NCBI RefSeq assembly: GCF_000155595.1
Contig: NZ_DS989904.1
Location: forward strand, 504,477 to 568,476
From: Synechococcus sp. PCC 7335
GTDB lineage: Bacteria; Cyanobacteriota; Cyanobacteriia; Phormidesmidales; Phormidesmidaceae
DNA length: 64,000 bases
Direction of reading: 5' to 3'
Part shown: piece after piece, positions 53,788-62,706 of the stretch
Layout of the letters: every line of letters begins with the position of its first letter
How positions within the stretch are numbered: the first letter of the stretch is position 1
Program-made: the position numbers and the translations under genes
The notes under the pieces: generated by a model
What the model was told of the DNA's origin: nothing
Database searches by the model: none
The model's input: only the letters and a program-made list of their open reading frames with translations

Positions 53788-54233
53788 CAATTTCCCTTCA
53801 ATCCACTCTATTTTTTGTATGCAAGCCTGACATGAATACACTCACGCAGTTGTATTAAAACGATTCAGCTAGTCACCTTGATAAGATTTTTATGATAGCT
53901 CGCCGCAAACATCGAGCCATCAACAAATCTCGAAGAAATTCTATAAGGAAAGAGAATAAAAGTGGGTAGATAGATTCAATAGATTACTTAACAAATTCCC
54001 AAAAGGACAAAGGGCTACTGTGTCTTGTCTCTATTTGCAGCTCAAAACGCCATTGCTACAAGAGAAATTGAGGTTCGCCTCAAAATGTAACGCTTTGAAA
54101 CATATAATAAGAAGATTATGCATTGCCTAGCCACGTTTTGGAAACAACGATTCCCTGCTGGCGATCGCAATCGCAGGACGCTTTGGGCTGACTCGTCCAA
54201 CGACTATTGTTCATTTTCCAGTTTGAGGCATTG
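53788..54233. other. Divergent spacer glyA-crtB
   Basis: The 446-base spacer carries both promoters. I see no clear gene; a 25-codon basic frame near 53891 is too short and unsupported. A HIP1-type GCGATCGC lies near 54161. Confidence 0.5.
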
Positions 54234-55169
54234 ATGCTGCAGCTGACCCATCCTTCAACGACCCTTACGCCTAAGTTTGTATCGCTCCAAGAGTCCTACG
54301 AACAATGTCGTCAAATCACGGCTGAGTGCTCCAAGACGTTCTATATGGGAACGTTGCTCATGCCTGAAGCCAAGCGCAGGGCGATCTGGGCGATCTATGT
54401 TTGGTGCCGTCGAACCGATGAACTGGTAGACGGACCGCAGGCGAAGTTTACAACAGAAAGCACTTTAGACCACTGGGAATCTACGTTAGAAAGTCTGTTC
54501 TCTGGCCATGCGAAAGATAACTTAGACGTCGCTATGGTTGACACTCTAGAGCGCTACGAACTAGACATTCAGCCTTTTCGAGATATGATCGATGGCCAGA
54601 GAATGGATCTCTATCGCTCTCGCTACACAACTTTTGAAGAACTAAAGCTTTACTGCTATCGAGTAGCAGGCACAGTCGGTCTGATGTCGACCGTAGTAAT
54701 GGGGATGGATACTGAGATTAATGCCTCGCCTTGGATGTGTTCGAATCCAGCAAGTCCTCCTATTCCCGAAGCCGTTTCGTTGGGAATAGCAAACCAGCTA
54801 ACCAACATTCTTAGAGACGTAGGCGAAGACGCCAGAAGGGGCCGCATCTACTTGCCGCTAGAAGATTTAGAACTATTTGACTACACCCAAGAAGATCTCT
54901 TGAAAGGGGTGATAGATGATCGATGGCGAGCGCTCATGCGATTTCAGATCCAAAGAGCACTTAAGTACTATCAAGAGGCAGAAAGTGGAATCAGCCGTCT
55001 ACATCCAGATGCTCGCTGGCCTGTGTGGACGGCCTTAATGCTATACAGAAAAATTTTGGACGTTATCGTCGAGAATGATTACGACGTCTTTAATCGCCGT
55101 GCATACGTCTCTAAGGCTCGCAAGCTACTCTACCTACCTCAGGCGCTGGTGCGATCGCAGATCTCTTGA
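54234..55169 (+). CDS. crtB: Phytoene synthase
   Basis: CrtB condenses two geranylgeranyl diphosphates to phytoene, the first committed carotenoid step. The 311 residues contain both aspartate-rich motifs for Mg-diphosphate binding, RRTDELVDGP and NQLTNILRDVGEDARRGRIYLP, and the DMIDGQRMDL block. The ATG at 54234 is chosen over an upstream in-frame codon at 54207, as it matches family N-termini. The phytoene desaturase gene crtP, next to crtB in many cyanobacteria, is not adjacent here. Confidence 0.95.
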   Translation: MLQLTHPSTTLTPKFVSLQESYEQCRQITAECSKTFYMGTLLMPEAKRRAIWAIYVWCRRTDELVDGPQAKFTTESTLDHWESTLESLFSGHAKDNLDVAMVDTLERYELDIQPFRDMIDGQRMDLYRSRYTTFEELKLYCYRVAGTVGLMSTVVMGMDTEINASPWMCSNPASPPIPEAVSLGIANQLTNILRDVGEDARRGRIYLPLEDLELFDYTQEDLLKGVIDDRWRALMRFQIQRALKYYQEAESGISRLHPDARWPVWTALMLYRKILDVIVENDYDVFNRRAYVSKARKLLYLPQALVRSQIS

Positions 55170-55482
55170 GAAGACAAGTAAGATAACAAGTTGCTACGAA
55201 GAAAAGACAGCGCTGTCATGCGTACAGTCTGTCTTTACTATAAAATCAGCTATTCCTTACTATAGAGTTAGCTATATAGTCGCTTAAGAGCTACATAGCA
55301 GCTATCTCGTACTATTTCACCTTATTGCAGCGCAGCAGCGTGGATGAACCACCAGCAGGTGACCCACCAAGAGAAACAGCAAGCTGAACGACTCGCAGTG
55401 CCTATATGGCTATCGAACAAGCCTAAAGAGCACTGCAAATCAAAGCCACCACTAATGAACTTGCTAAAGCTATAGCGGGTGC
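55170..55482. other. Spacer crtB-RRM gene
   Basis: The 313-base spacer between convergent genes has no terminator with a T run. A 42-codon Gln/Glu-rich frame at about 55344 might be a decayed gene end but lacks support. Confidence 0.45.
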
Positions 55483-55926
55483 TTAAGAAGCAGTTGTCTG
55501 TGCGGCTAGCATTTCTTTGAGCTTAGCTAAGTCCTGTGCCCAACGAGGATCAGGGCCAGCATCAGCAGTTTGACTTTCCGCCACCACGACGTTGTTACCA
55601 CCGCGTTTGCCACCGCTTTTCTTCTGACGACGCTGAGGGCTATTCTCACCGCGAGAACCTTCGGTTTCTTTTTCTGTGCGTGGCATTGCCTTTTCCACTT
55701 TCAAGGTGGCATCTTGCAAAGTAAACCCGTTGTACTTCTCAACAAGCGCATCTGCTGTCGTATCGTCTTTAGCCGTCACAAAGCCGAATCCGCGACATTT
55801 ACCGGTCTTACGATCTGAGATCAGCTTAACTGAAACCAGATTGTCACTATCTTCAGTGAAAATAGCCTCGAATTCTTCGCGCTCAAGGCTCCGTGGCAAG
55901 TTGCCAAAGTACAAACGAACTGACAT
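55483..55926 (-). CDS. RRM-type RNA-binding protein (cyanobacterial Rbp)
   Basis: A single RRM covers about residues 1-82, with RNP2 LYFGNL (5-10) and RNP1 KCRGFGFV (43-50) intact, followed by a tail of 65 residues rich in Arg, Lys, Gly and Glu. Cyanobacterial Rbp proteins with Gly-rich tails are often cold-induced and bind mRNA; some guide photosynthetic mRNAs to thylakoids. This one has a longer, more polar tail than the small types. The leader is AT-rich, and its Shine-Dalgarno-like GAGGG lies in the loop of a possible GAGT/ACTC hairpin. Confidence 0.9.
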   Translation of the reverse strand: MSVRLYFGNLPRSLEREEFEAIFTEDSDNLVSVKLISDRKTGKCRGFGFVTAKDDTTADALVEKYNGFTLQDATLKVEKAMPRTEKETEGSRGENSPQRRQKKSGGKRGGNNVVVAESQTADAGPDPRWAQDLAKLKEMLAAQTTAS

Positions 55927-55990
55927 GTGAGTATAACCCTCTAACTCTTTTAACTTTTTAAAAAACTTTCATTCAATAGATAAGCTTTAC

Positions 55991-56032
55991 AACCACCGCA
56001 AAGCAGGGTCGAACCACCGCAAAGCAGGGTCG
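55991..56032. repeat. 21-bp perfect tandem duplication
   Basis: A 21-base unit beginning AACCACCGCAAAGCAGGG occurs at 55991-56011 and 56012-56032, upstream of the RRM gene. Confidence 0.92.
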
Positions 56033-56648
56033 TCAGTACACTTAGCTAGTACAAACATGGGGCCAGCAGAAACATGGGAGACCCTTTTTATCACACTGTT
56101 TGTTTCCAAAAGAGCAGCTATCTCTCTGAGTCAACCGCTCAAAGCTCCTAAAGAAACCTTCGCTTTGACTGCTGCGAAAGCCTAAAAAACCGCCTAAACG
56201 CAATATGAAAAGACCAGCCTCTATCTAGAATGCAATTACAACTCAACAGAAGTAGCCAAGCTCCTGTTCTCGATGCAGCCATAGCGTAAATTCTGCTGCT
56301 CATCCTTTGGTTTTTTGACAGCTGATTTTCCAAACAGTTGCCTGATCAAGAGTAGAGCTAGCATGTAAGCTACGTAGCTAGTTTCTTACTTAGCCATTAT
56401 TAAAATATCACGATGTCAGGTACCGAACCAATTTATCAAGATAACTTACAGCCTCGGTGAGATAAGGGCTTACGGCAGAACGCCTCTATTTTCATGAGCA
56501 TTTCGTTCTCAGAAATAGAATAAAAGTAGTCTCAATGCTTATTTCGCTAGAAGCTAAAGAGCTAACTCCATCTAGGTCAGGTTTGGTCAATTGCAATATA
56601 TAGCTATCTGCACTCTGCGCGATTACTTGGGTGGGTAGACAATAAACA

Positions 56649-56673
56649 GCCAGCCGTTAAATAAACGACTGGC
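56649..56673 (-). terminator. Candidate terminator hairpin
   Basis: GCCAGCCGTT (56649-56658) pairs with 56664-56673 at 9 of 10 positions around a 5-base loop. On the minus strand it is followed by TGTTTATT, so it could end transcripts reading out of the M48-like gene, 235 bases upstream. Confidence 0.45.
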
Positions 56674-56771
56674 CTAGTTGCTGTGTTGAGAGTAGGAGAA
56701 CCCGTGCCTAACACCAGATGTGCGCGATCTCTAGACCGCTTACTCACCTAGTCAATAGACAAAACAAGCTC

Positions 56772-56810
56772 TTGCGAACGAATGTAGCACTCTTTGCCTA
56801 GTGTTCGCAA
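56772..56810. repeat. 8-bp inverted repeat downstream of the M48-like gene
   Basis: TTGCGAAC (56772-56779) and GTTCGCAA (56803-56810) are separated by 23 bases. It lies about 100 bases beyond the M48-like stop. The long loop makes a role as terminator doubtful. Confidence 0.4.
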
Positions 56811-56907
56811 CATTTCTTTATATTGGTGTCGTCTGATCGACGTACGCCGTGGTAACACAGCTTTATCAAAAGCTTCGCTTCTGCATGGGTGTGGCACTAC
56901 TTTGTAG

Positions 56908-59379
56908 CTAATGACCTTGTAGTAAAAGCCACAGTCCTAATCCAGTAGTGGTGGTGGCAAGGAGAAGTGAATAGATTGGATGGGCAGCCTGAAGCATCCT
57001 ATTATTGCTTAACCTAATCTGATGAATATCGACCCAGGGCTGAATACCTCGGCGAAACCAGCCTGTAACCTGTACCGACTCGCCTTTGGTCATCCAGAAA
57101 GATTTTGGTCTGTTCAGGAGGTTACCTAAGGGTCCGATTGAAGAAAAAAAATGGAGTTTGACTAAGCCGCAAGATGTCTGTATACAAAGGTCTTGGCCAA
57201 GCCAGTTAGCCAGGCCGGGCCTACTTCGCAAAGTGCCGGTAAGCCTGACTGGCAGACTATCTATGGGCAAAAGCTTAGGGTGAGATATCCAATTGGATAC
57301 GGGATGGCTAGAAAGGGAACAACCCGCGGATGAATGGCCAGAGGCTATTGAAGAAAGCTCTCTAGAAGAAGGTAAGTCTGGGAAGAAACGATTAATCCGC
57401 AGGAGGATGCCTACTCCAGTTCCTATTAGCAAACAGCATTGGAAAAGACCAGTGTCTTGATACATCCAATCGAGTACCGGCCATTTAAGCGCATAGGCGA
57501 TCGCGCCAATTCCCCAAAGCACTATGCCCGTGACTAGCCCTAATACTAGCCCGCAGTATGGCGTTCCCTGCTTGAAAAGTCTTTTCCACGCTTGCTTTGA
57601 TAGTGCATGCCGTTTGCGATAGGAATTGTCGAACGAGATCTCTGGTGTGAGTTTCCAGTGTTTGGCATAGGCGGTGAGTGTGCATAGGCGATCGCCTAGC
57701 GGTGGCTGCGAATTCAAAAAGCCCATCCAGTTTCGTAATGGGTTTTTGGTATCCCAGGCAAATAAGTCAGCTAGAGGAAGATGACCATATAGGTGCTGCC
57801 TAAAGAGATCGGCACAAACAGGCATCAGTAAAGATAGGCTTTCGATCCAACTTGGCGTATAGCCTTGCTGCTCTATAGCATCAGCTAAACCAAAAGAGAG
57901 TTTGGTAAGTGCTCTAATTAGACCATTAGGATTACCAGTAATTTCGGTAGCAAAGCGATCGCCATAATAAGTTCGTACCCTAGCTAACCATAGCCCTGGC
58001 ACACGCACTAGCCAAAAGAGTGCATAGCTCACATTGGCAATCGTCCCGGCTACCCACCTTAGCAACAGGCCGCGTTTGTTTCCCCACAGGGCTAGCTGCC
58101 AATACGTCTGATGAAGGATCTGCAGTAGCAGAGCGTGAACGGTGAGTAGCGGCCAGTGCCCGCTTTTCCAATGAGATAGCTCGTAGGCAAATAAAGTGGC
58201 AAGCTCATCTTTTTCTAGGGTAGAGAGCAATCCGTCTGAGACGACTAACCTCGCATTGCGAGGTAGCCAACCGTAAGAGAAAATCAGCGGAATAGTTGTC
58301 GGCAGCTTCCACAAGCGCGGCAGCTTCCACCGACGCTGCCGACAGTATTGACTGATTAGGCGAGCAGCTTCGGGCGAGTAAGTGCGTAGCTGACTAACCA
58401 ATAGCGGTTGACTATCTGCGTAGCAACGTAAATAGAGATCCCATAGCCATGGAGAAGCAATCGTAATCGCGAACAAAACAATGAGCAAAGGCCAAGTGAT
58501 CTCCTCAAAGAGGTCAGGCAGCTGCCAGACGCCGAATGGTAGTCTCTCGTCGAGGAATGATAGACAGCTATTAAGGAGTGCTGCAGCTCTATGAATAAGA
58601 AAGCGTAGGAGAAAGTAGAGAGCGATCGCACTTCCAAGTTGAGCTATCCATAGCTGTGATTGCTTAATCCGTCCTAGCGATCGCCCTTTATCTAGCCGAC
58701 CAGCATAAATCCATAGACAGTCTTTTGTAGGATTTAGCTCGCCTGTTACTTCTGTCTGGTCTACCTCCTGCATTATTTCGTTGTTGAGATAGGCATAATG
58801 GAACATCGAAACTCGATTAGGTGTTTCGGCGTTAGGTGCTTCAACATTAGGTGCTTCAACAACAGTCGCTGAAGAAACAGTGGGTTCTATTGTTTCATCA
58901 AGCGGGCTAGGCGGCATCTTCGTAGAACTAGTCGGGCCAACAGCGCCTTCTACCGCTGAAGAGTTTGAGTTGACAGCTTGTGAATCAGAGGCAATCGGTT
59001 GAAAGCCACTTTTGAGCTCACAGCTAGAGCACTCAGGCTTAGAAGCATCATCTGACGTAGCCATTTGAATGGCCAGCTGGCGATCAATCTGACGATTAAT
59101 ATTGATCAATGCCAACTCTGACCACTTTCGCGCTGCAGGCATCGACGTTGTTTGTATAATCCTTTGACATAGTGCTTTAGCTTTAGTCCATTGCTTCTGA
59201 GCGATGTAGACTCGCACTAAACCTAGGTTTGCTTTCGTGTAATAGGTCCGACTTCCCATCTTTGTAAGTCGAACAAACAAAGAAGTAGCCTGCTCGTAGT
59301 CGCCCTTTTGATAAGCAGCGATACCCATCTGAAATACTTTTTCTAAATCCGTTGCAGACGCTGGCATAAAAGCTGTCAT
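56908..59379 (-). CDS. M48-family peptidase homologue with degenerate zinc motif and TPR N-terminus
   Basis: From the ATG at 59379 the product has 823 residues. Residues about 10-105 are TPR-like (GIAAYQKGDYEQATSLFVRL), then a low-complexity linker with VEAPN repeats, membrane helices at about 245-270 and 295-320, and an M48/HtpX-like core at about 330-560. The expected zinc motif HExxH reads YELSH (Y399, H403), with TAC for His at 58185-58183, and the third-ligand region reads RTYYGDRFATEITGNP instead of a glutamate-containing ExxAD. If read correctly, it cannot bind zinc in the usual way. A hydrophobic C-terminal part with one last helix follows. Confidence 0.8.
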   Translation of the reverse strand: MTAFMPASATDLEKVFQMGIAAYQKGDYEQATSLFVRLTKMGSRTYYTKANLGLVRVYIAQKQWTKAKALCQRIIQTTSMPAARKWSELALININRQIDRQLAIQMATSDDASKPECSSCELKSGFQPIASDSQAVNSNSSAVEGAVGPTSSTKMPPSPLDETIEPTVSSATVVEAPNVEAPNAETPNRVSMFHYAYLNNEIMQEVDQTEVTGELNPTKDCLWIYAGRLDKGRSLGRIKQSQLWIAQLGSAIALYFLLRFLIHRAAALLNSCLSFLDERLPFGVWQLPDLFEEITWPLLIVLFAITIASPWLWDLYLRCYADSQPLLVSQLRTYSPEAARLISQYCRQRRWKLPRLWKLPTTIPLIFSYGWLPRNARLVVSDGLLSTLEKDELATLFAYELSHWKSGHWPLLTVHALLLQILHQTYWQLALWGNKRGLLLRWVAGTIANVSYALFWLVRVPGLWLARVRTYYGDRFATEITGNPNGLIRALTKLSFGLADAIEQQGYTPSWIESLSLLMPVCADLFRQHLYGHLPLADLFAWDTKNPLRNWMGFLNSQPPLGDRLCTLTAYAKHWKLTPEISFDNSYRKRHALSKQAWKRLFKQGTPYCGLVLGLVTGIVLWGIGAIAYALKWPVLDWMYQDTGLFQCCLLIGTGVGILLRINRFFPDLPSSRELSSIASGHSSAGCSLSSHPVSNWISHPKLLPIDSLPVRLTGTLRSRPGLANWLGQDLCIQTSCGLVKLHFFSSIGPLGNLLNRPKSFWMTKGESVQVTGWFRRGIQPWVDIHQIRLSNNRMLQAAHPIYSLLLATTTTGLGLWLLLQGH
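58817..58861. repeat. 15-bp tandem repeat, three copies, in the M48-like gene
   Basis: Units at 58817-58831, 58832-58846 and 58847-58861 (core TTAGGTGCTTCAACA on the plus strand; last two identical) encode VEAPN-VEAPN-AETPN in the linker. The period keeps the frame. Confidence 0.9.
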
Positions 59380-59509
59380 GAATAGGAACTCTGGCGTAAG
59401 GGTACGCAGGTTCTCAGAAAATCTAACTTCCGTGCCATGCCACACCACTACCGCTTACTATTAAGAAACGGTTAACAATCCTTCACAAACTTAGTTTCTT
59501 CTAGTCTTA

Positions 59510-60265
59510 ATGTCCGACGTCTTACTCTTAGTTCTGCTCTCGTCTATCAGTTTTACGGCCTGGTTCACCAGCATGTTGGTAGGCGGTGGCAGTTCACTGA
59601 TTTTGATTCCATTAGTGACTCTGCTGTTGGGAGCTGCTTCAGTCGCCCCTGTACTGACTATTGGTAGCATCATAGGCAATGTCCAGCGGAGCGTTCTGTT
59701 GTGGCAGCATATCGACTGGAAACTAACGCTTTGGCAATTGCCCGGTGTGACAGCTGGTTCTCTGGTGGGTGCTTACGCCTTCACAAAAATACGGGCGGAA
59801 GGGCTGCAGTTTTTTATTGCGATCGCCCTTGTCTATATGATGGTTCACTCTTTGCTTAGTCACCGTATACAAATGCCCGCTATCAGCATCAGAGCATGGC
59901 ACTTTTTACCTTTAGGATTTTTCAGTGCAATTGTTTCTGGCTTAGTCGGCAGTACCGGGCCGCTGCTAAACCCTGCCTACCTCAACTATGGATTAGAAAA
60001 GGAGCGGATGATTGCTACTCGCTCAGCCGGATTCACGCTCACGCACACAATCAAGATTATTGCTTACTCAGTCTTAGGCGTCTTCTCACCTGCGCTTATC
60101 GGCTATGGCTTAGTAGTTGGCTGTGCGGCCCTTCCGGCAAATTGGCTAGGGCACAAGGTTCTAGAAAAAATGAGTCCAGAGCAGTTTCAAGTAGCTGCGG
60201 TCAGCTTCGTTGGATTAAGTGGCGTATGGATGCTCTGGCAACAGCGGGCGTTCTTTATTCATTAG
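59510..60265 (+). CDS. TauE/SafE-family sulfite/organic anion exporter
   Basis: The 251 residues form eight or so membrane helices with the two family repeats: FTAWFTSMLVGGGSSLILIP (first half) and GFFSAIVSGLVGSTGPLLNP (second half). TauE/SafE (DUF81) permeases move sulfite, sulfoacetate or related anions; the substrate cannot be told here. The gene is divergent from the M48-like gene with a short intergenic distance, and is not in an obvious sulphur operon. Confidence 0.85.
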   Translation: MSDVLLLVLLSSISFTAWFTSMLVGGGSSLILIPLVTLLLGAASVAPVLTIGSIIGNVQRSVLLWQHIDWKLTLWQLPGVTAGSLVGAYAFTKIRAEGLQFFIAIALVYMMVHSLLSHRIQMPAISIRAWHFLPLGFFSAIVSGLVGSTGPLLNPAYLNYGLEKERMIATRSAGFTLTHTIKIIAYSVLGVFSPALIGYGLVVGCAALPANWLGHKVLEKMSPEQFQVAAVSFVGLSGVWMLWQQRAFFIH

Positions 60266-60438
60266 GGATTTGTACGTTAGCACCGCCCCATCACTCCCAA
60301 AACCTCAACAAAATGCACCGGGCTCAACCTACTATCCCAGCTGTTGAGTCGCTTAAGACAGATAGATCCATCAACGAAAACTATTTTCTGGCAGCGCGCA
60401 AATTGACTAGCAAGTTTCATATGGCATTAGGGCAGCTG

Positions 60439-61704
60439 CTAACTGTCCGAGTCCAGAATGGTTTCAACCAGTGAGTAAAGACTGTCTTCACTCTCACCTT
60501 CCATCTGTCTCGTTTTCAAATCGATCAAGCCGTGGGCTAGCGTTTCGGCCTGCTTCTTGTAGCGACTATTGGCGCAGAGCAAATCGATAAAAACTTCTTG
60601 TTCTACCTGTGAACGGCTAGCATCTTCTGATACATGAGAGATATAGCCGTCTTCTTCTACGTCATAGCGCAGCAAAAATATTAGCGCGTTACAGCGTTCT
60701 TGAAGCTGCCTTTGTAGTTGACTGGTGTCTAGTTCGAGACGATCAAAGCCCACAGTGCCAGTAATGCGTAGCTCTATGATGGGTTGCTGATCGGGAATGA
60801 TTTGTTTCGAATTGATCGCTTTTTCGATGATAGCGATCGCGCCTTCTTCCACCGATTCAATCGCATCTTGACTGCGCAGCTTCTGCTGCAATCGGACAAT
60901 TGGCCGCTGATGATAATCCGTCTTCAGCTCTGCCCTAATCGTTCCTTCTTGGTCAATCTCGACTAGATAGGCCCCCCGCTCAAACTGGCTTTCCTCAACG
61001 TTATTCGCCTCTATTGAGCCTGGATTGAAGATCCAATTCTCCTCGCAGTAGTTCTTGTGAATGTGACCTAGCGCCAAATAATCCACACCTGCCTTCTTCA
61101 GCGGCAGCACTTCGCTATAGCGCAAAGCCCCAGAATATCTGGCAATCTGCCCTTCTAGTCCATGGTGAAATAGCAATACAGACGGCCCCTCAGCCTCTGG
61201 CAGCTCATCCATCGCCGCTGCAATCTGCTCAATTGCCCTTGGCGCCGCTGCCCCATACCAGCTAGAGCCCAGCACCCGAACGCCGCAGTCTAAATCAATG
61301 TATCCACCCCGCTGCCGCTCTTCATCCCAAGGTGAATAAAAGGGCTCACCCGAGTTCACATCCCCAGGCTCCAGCAGCTTTAGCAATCCCCAATCGGACA
61401 AGTAGCGTAGCCAGCTAGACTTCGTTCCATAGGGCGCATTATCGTGATTACCCTCGATTGCCAGCACCGGAATACTGGCATCCTTCAAGACTTGAAAGCA
61501 GAGTTGTGCCTGATTCAAGATCGCCGGCTTGATATTGCGATGCTCAAACAGATCGCCGCCGATGATCACAAAATCTACCCGCTCGCCCACCGCATATTTC
61601 TCTAGAACGTCCTTGAACGAGTAGAAAAAATCTAGGGTTCTTGGTTTGCTGTCGTAGCGATCAAACCCGAGATGAATATCGGACACATGCAAAAACTTAG
61701 CCAT
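60439..61704 (-). CDS. sbcD: DNA repair exonuclease SbcD-like protein (Mre11 type)
   Basis: SbcD is the nuclease subunit that, with the SbcC ATPase, opens DNA hairpins and blocked ends. The calcineurin-like metallophosphoesterase core (about residues 1-245) has all metal motifs: HVSDIHLGF (5-13), VIIGGDLFEH, LAIEGNHDNAP, LLFHHGLEG and LALGHIHKNY. A capping domain of about 170 residues follows. The partner sbcC is not adjacent, so a stand-alone Mre11-like phosphoesterase remains possible. Confidence 0.85.
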   Translation of the reverse strand: MAKFLHVSDIHLGFDRYDSKPRTLDFFYSFKDVLEKYAVGERVDFVIIGGDLFEHRNIKPAILNQAQLCFQVLKDASIPVLAIEGNHDNAPYGTKSSWLRYLSDWGLLKLLEPGDVNSGEPFYSPWDEERQRGGYIDLDCGVRVLGSSWYGAAAPRAIEQIAAAMDELPEAEGPSVLLFHHGLEGQIARYSGALRYSEVLPLKKAGVDYLALGHIHKNYCEENWIFNPGSIEANNVEESQFERGAYLVEIDQEGTIRAELKTDYHQRPIVRLQQKLRSQDAIESVEEGAIAIIEKAINSKQIIPDQQPIIELRITGTVGFDRLELDTSQLQRQLQERCNALIFLLRYDVEEDGYISHVSEDASRSQVEQEVFIDLLCANSRYKKQAETLAHGLIDLKTRQMEGESEDSLYSLVETILDSDS

Positions 61705-61770
61705 AGGCGCGGTTGATCAAAACATCTATAAATCGTGCTTTTCGTATTTCGTGGGTCTCTACTCCAACCA

Positions 61771-62622
61771 CTACTCCTTTACACAAGGAGAATTAGTAAG
61801 AGCGTCCGACGAGAGACTATAGAATTTATCGCTATAAATATAACGTCCGTACCACTTTCCCACTCTCTGCCCCTCAATCAACGGTTGGCGAAACTGACGG
61901 CACGCTGCTCTCAAGTCAGATTCTTCCAGCGCTTTAGTCAAAGCGCTACAAACAATATCTTCGACCTGAAATATACGATCAGGCTGAGACTTCATGACTT
62001 CAGTGGCAATCTCTTCTACAGATAGGCTAGCAAACTCTGGCCGAAGAAACTCCGGCCATACTACGTTCTGCTCACGGGCTGTCCAAACCTTTGCCGTTTG
62101 GTGCCAATAGGCCGCATCGGAAGAGCGTTGCTTGATGATTTCATCTGGAGCTAGCTCTGCTGGCCAGAATGATAACTTATAGAAATCAACCGGCTCCTCA
62201 TCTACGAGCGTATCGACATTGCGTCCTTCATCCATACTTCGAGCACAGTAACGCACACGATACGGGCCAGACACAAGCGGAATGCAACAAACACACTCAC
62301 CATACCAGTCTTGCAAATGAACCCCTTCGTTCGCCGCAATTTCATCAACATAAAAAGGTGCTTCTACAACATCTTCCCAGTCAGCTGTGTCATTCGGCTG
62401 CGCATTTAAAACTTCAACACTTAGCCAAACGTCTCCCGTATGCAGACCCGTGTGAAGGAAAATTATTCTAGGAGTGGCCGTACCACAAAGGCCATTTTCT
62501 TGGTTAATCAGGCAATCAGCTATATCACCATCCCACTCACCAATATCACCCGCGAACACGTACGCTTGGCCATAGTGAACTGACAGCTTACCGTCGAATA
62601 TCTTTGATGGAGAAGAGCTCAT
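61771..62622 (-). CDS. Protein of unknown function, actinobacterial-type family
   Basis: The 283 residues have a block plan I associate with proteins common in Streptomyces and relatives: VHYGQAYVFAGD (15-26), NGLCGTATPRIIFLHTGLHT, a W...VVEAPF segment, GPYRVRYCARSMDEGR and SFWPAELAPDEIIKQRSSDAAYWHQ. In actinobacteria these often occur near polymorphic toxin or immunity genes, but that link is from memory and no toxin gene is nearby. A C-terminal part of about 85 residues (FLRPEFASLSVEEIATEVMK) looks like a separate helical module. No signal peptide. Confidence 0.65.
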   Translation of the reverse strand: MSSSPSKIFDGKLSVHYGQAYVFAGDIGEWDGDIADCLINQENGLCGTATPRIIFLHTGLHTGDVWLSVEVLNAQPNDTADWEDVVEAPFYVDEIAANEGVHLQDWYGECVCCIPLVSGPYRVRYCARSMDEGRNVDTLVDEEPVDFYKLSFWPAELAPDEIIKQRSSDAAYWHQTAKVWTAREQNVVWPEFLRPEFASLSVEEIATEVMKSQPDRIFQVEDIVCSALTKALEESDLRAACRQFRQPLIEGQRVGKWYGRYIYSDKFYSLSSDALTNSPCVKE

Positions 62623-62706
62623 CGGCCAGCACTTAGATCAAATAGCATGTTTGTACTATGAATATCGTAGCAGAAAGCCCTTCGCGCGTATCTCTCAGAA
62701 GATCTA

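Larger units (their letters stand above)
55927..56907. other. 981-base spacer between the RRM gene and the M48-like gene
   Basis: This is the longest gene-free stretch in the window. It holds a 21-bp perfect tandem duplication (55991-56032), and two inverted repeats beyond the M48-like gene (56649-56673, 56772-56810). A 61-codon frame at 56148-56333 is not protein-like. A small RNA could lie here but none is recognisable. Confidence 0.6.

Noticed and set aside
53892-53969. 25-codon very basic frame (Arg/Lys-rich)
   Set aside because: Too short, in an AT-rich promoter region, with nothing to support translation.
55344-55472. 42-codon Gln/Glu-rich frame resembling the tail of Uma2-type proteins
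   Set aside because: The likeness is only compositional; no catalytic part is present and the rest of such a gene cannot be traced.
56148-56333. 61-codon frame in the 981-base spacer
   Set aside because: No motif or conserved look; Arg/Ser/Leu-rich as expected for a chance frame.
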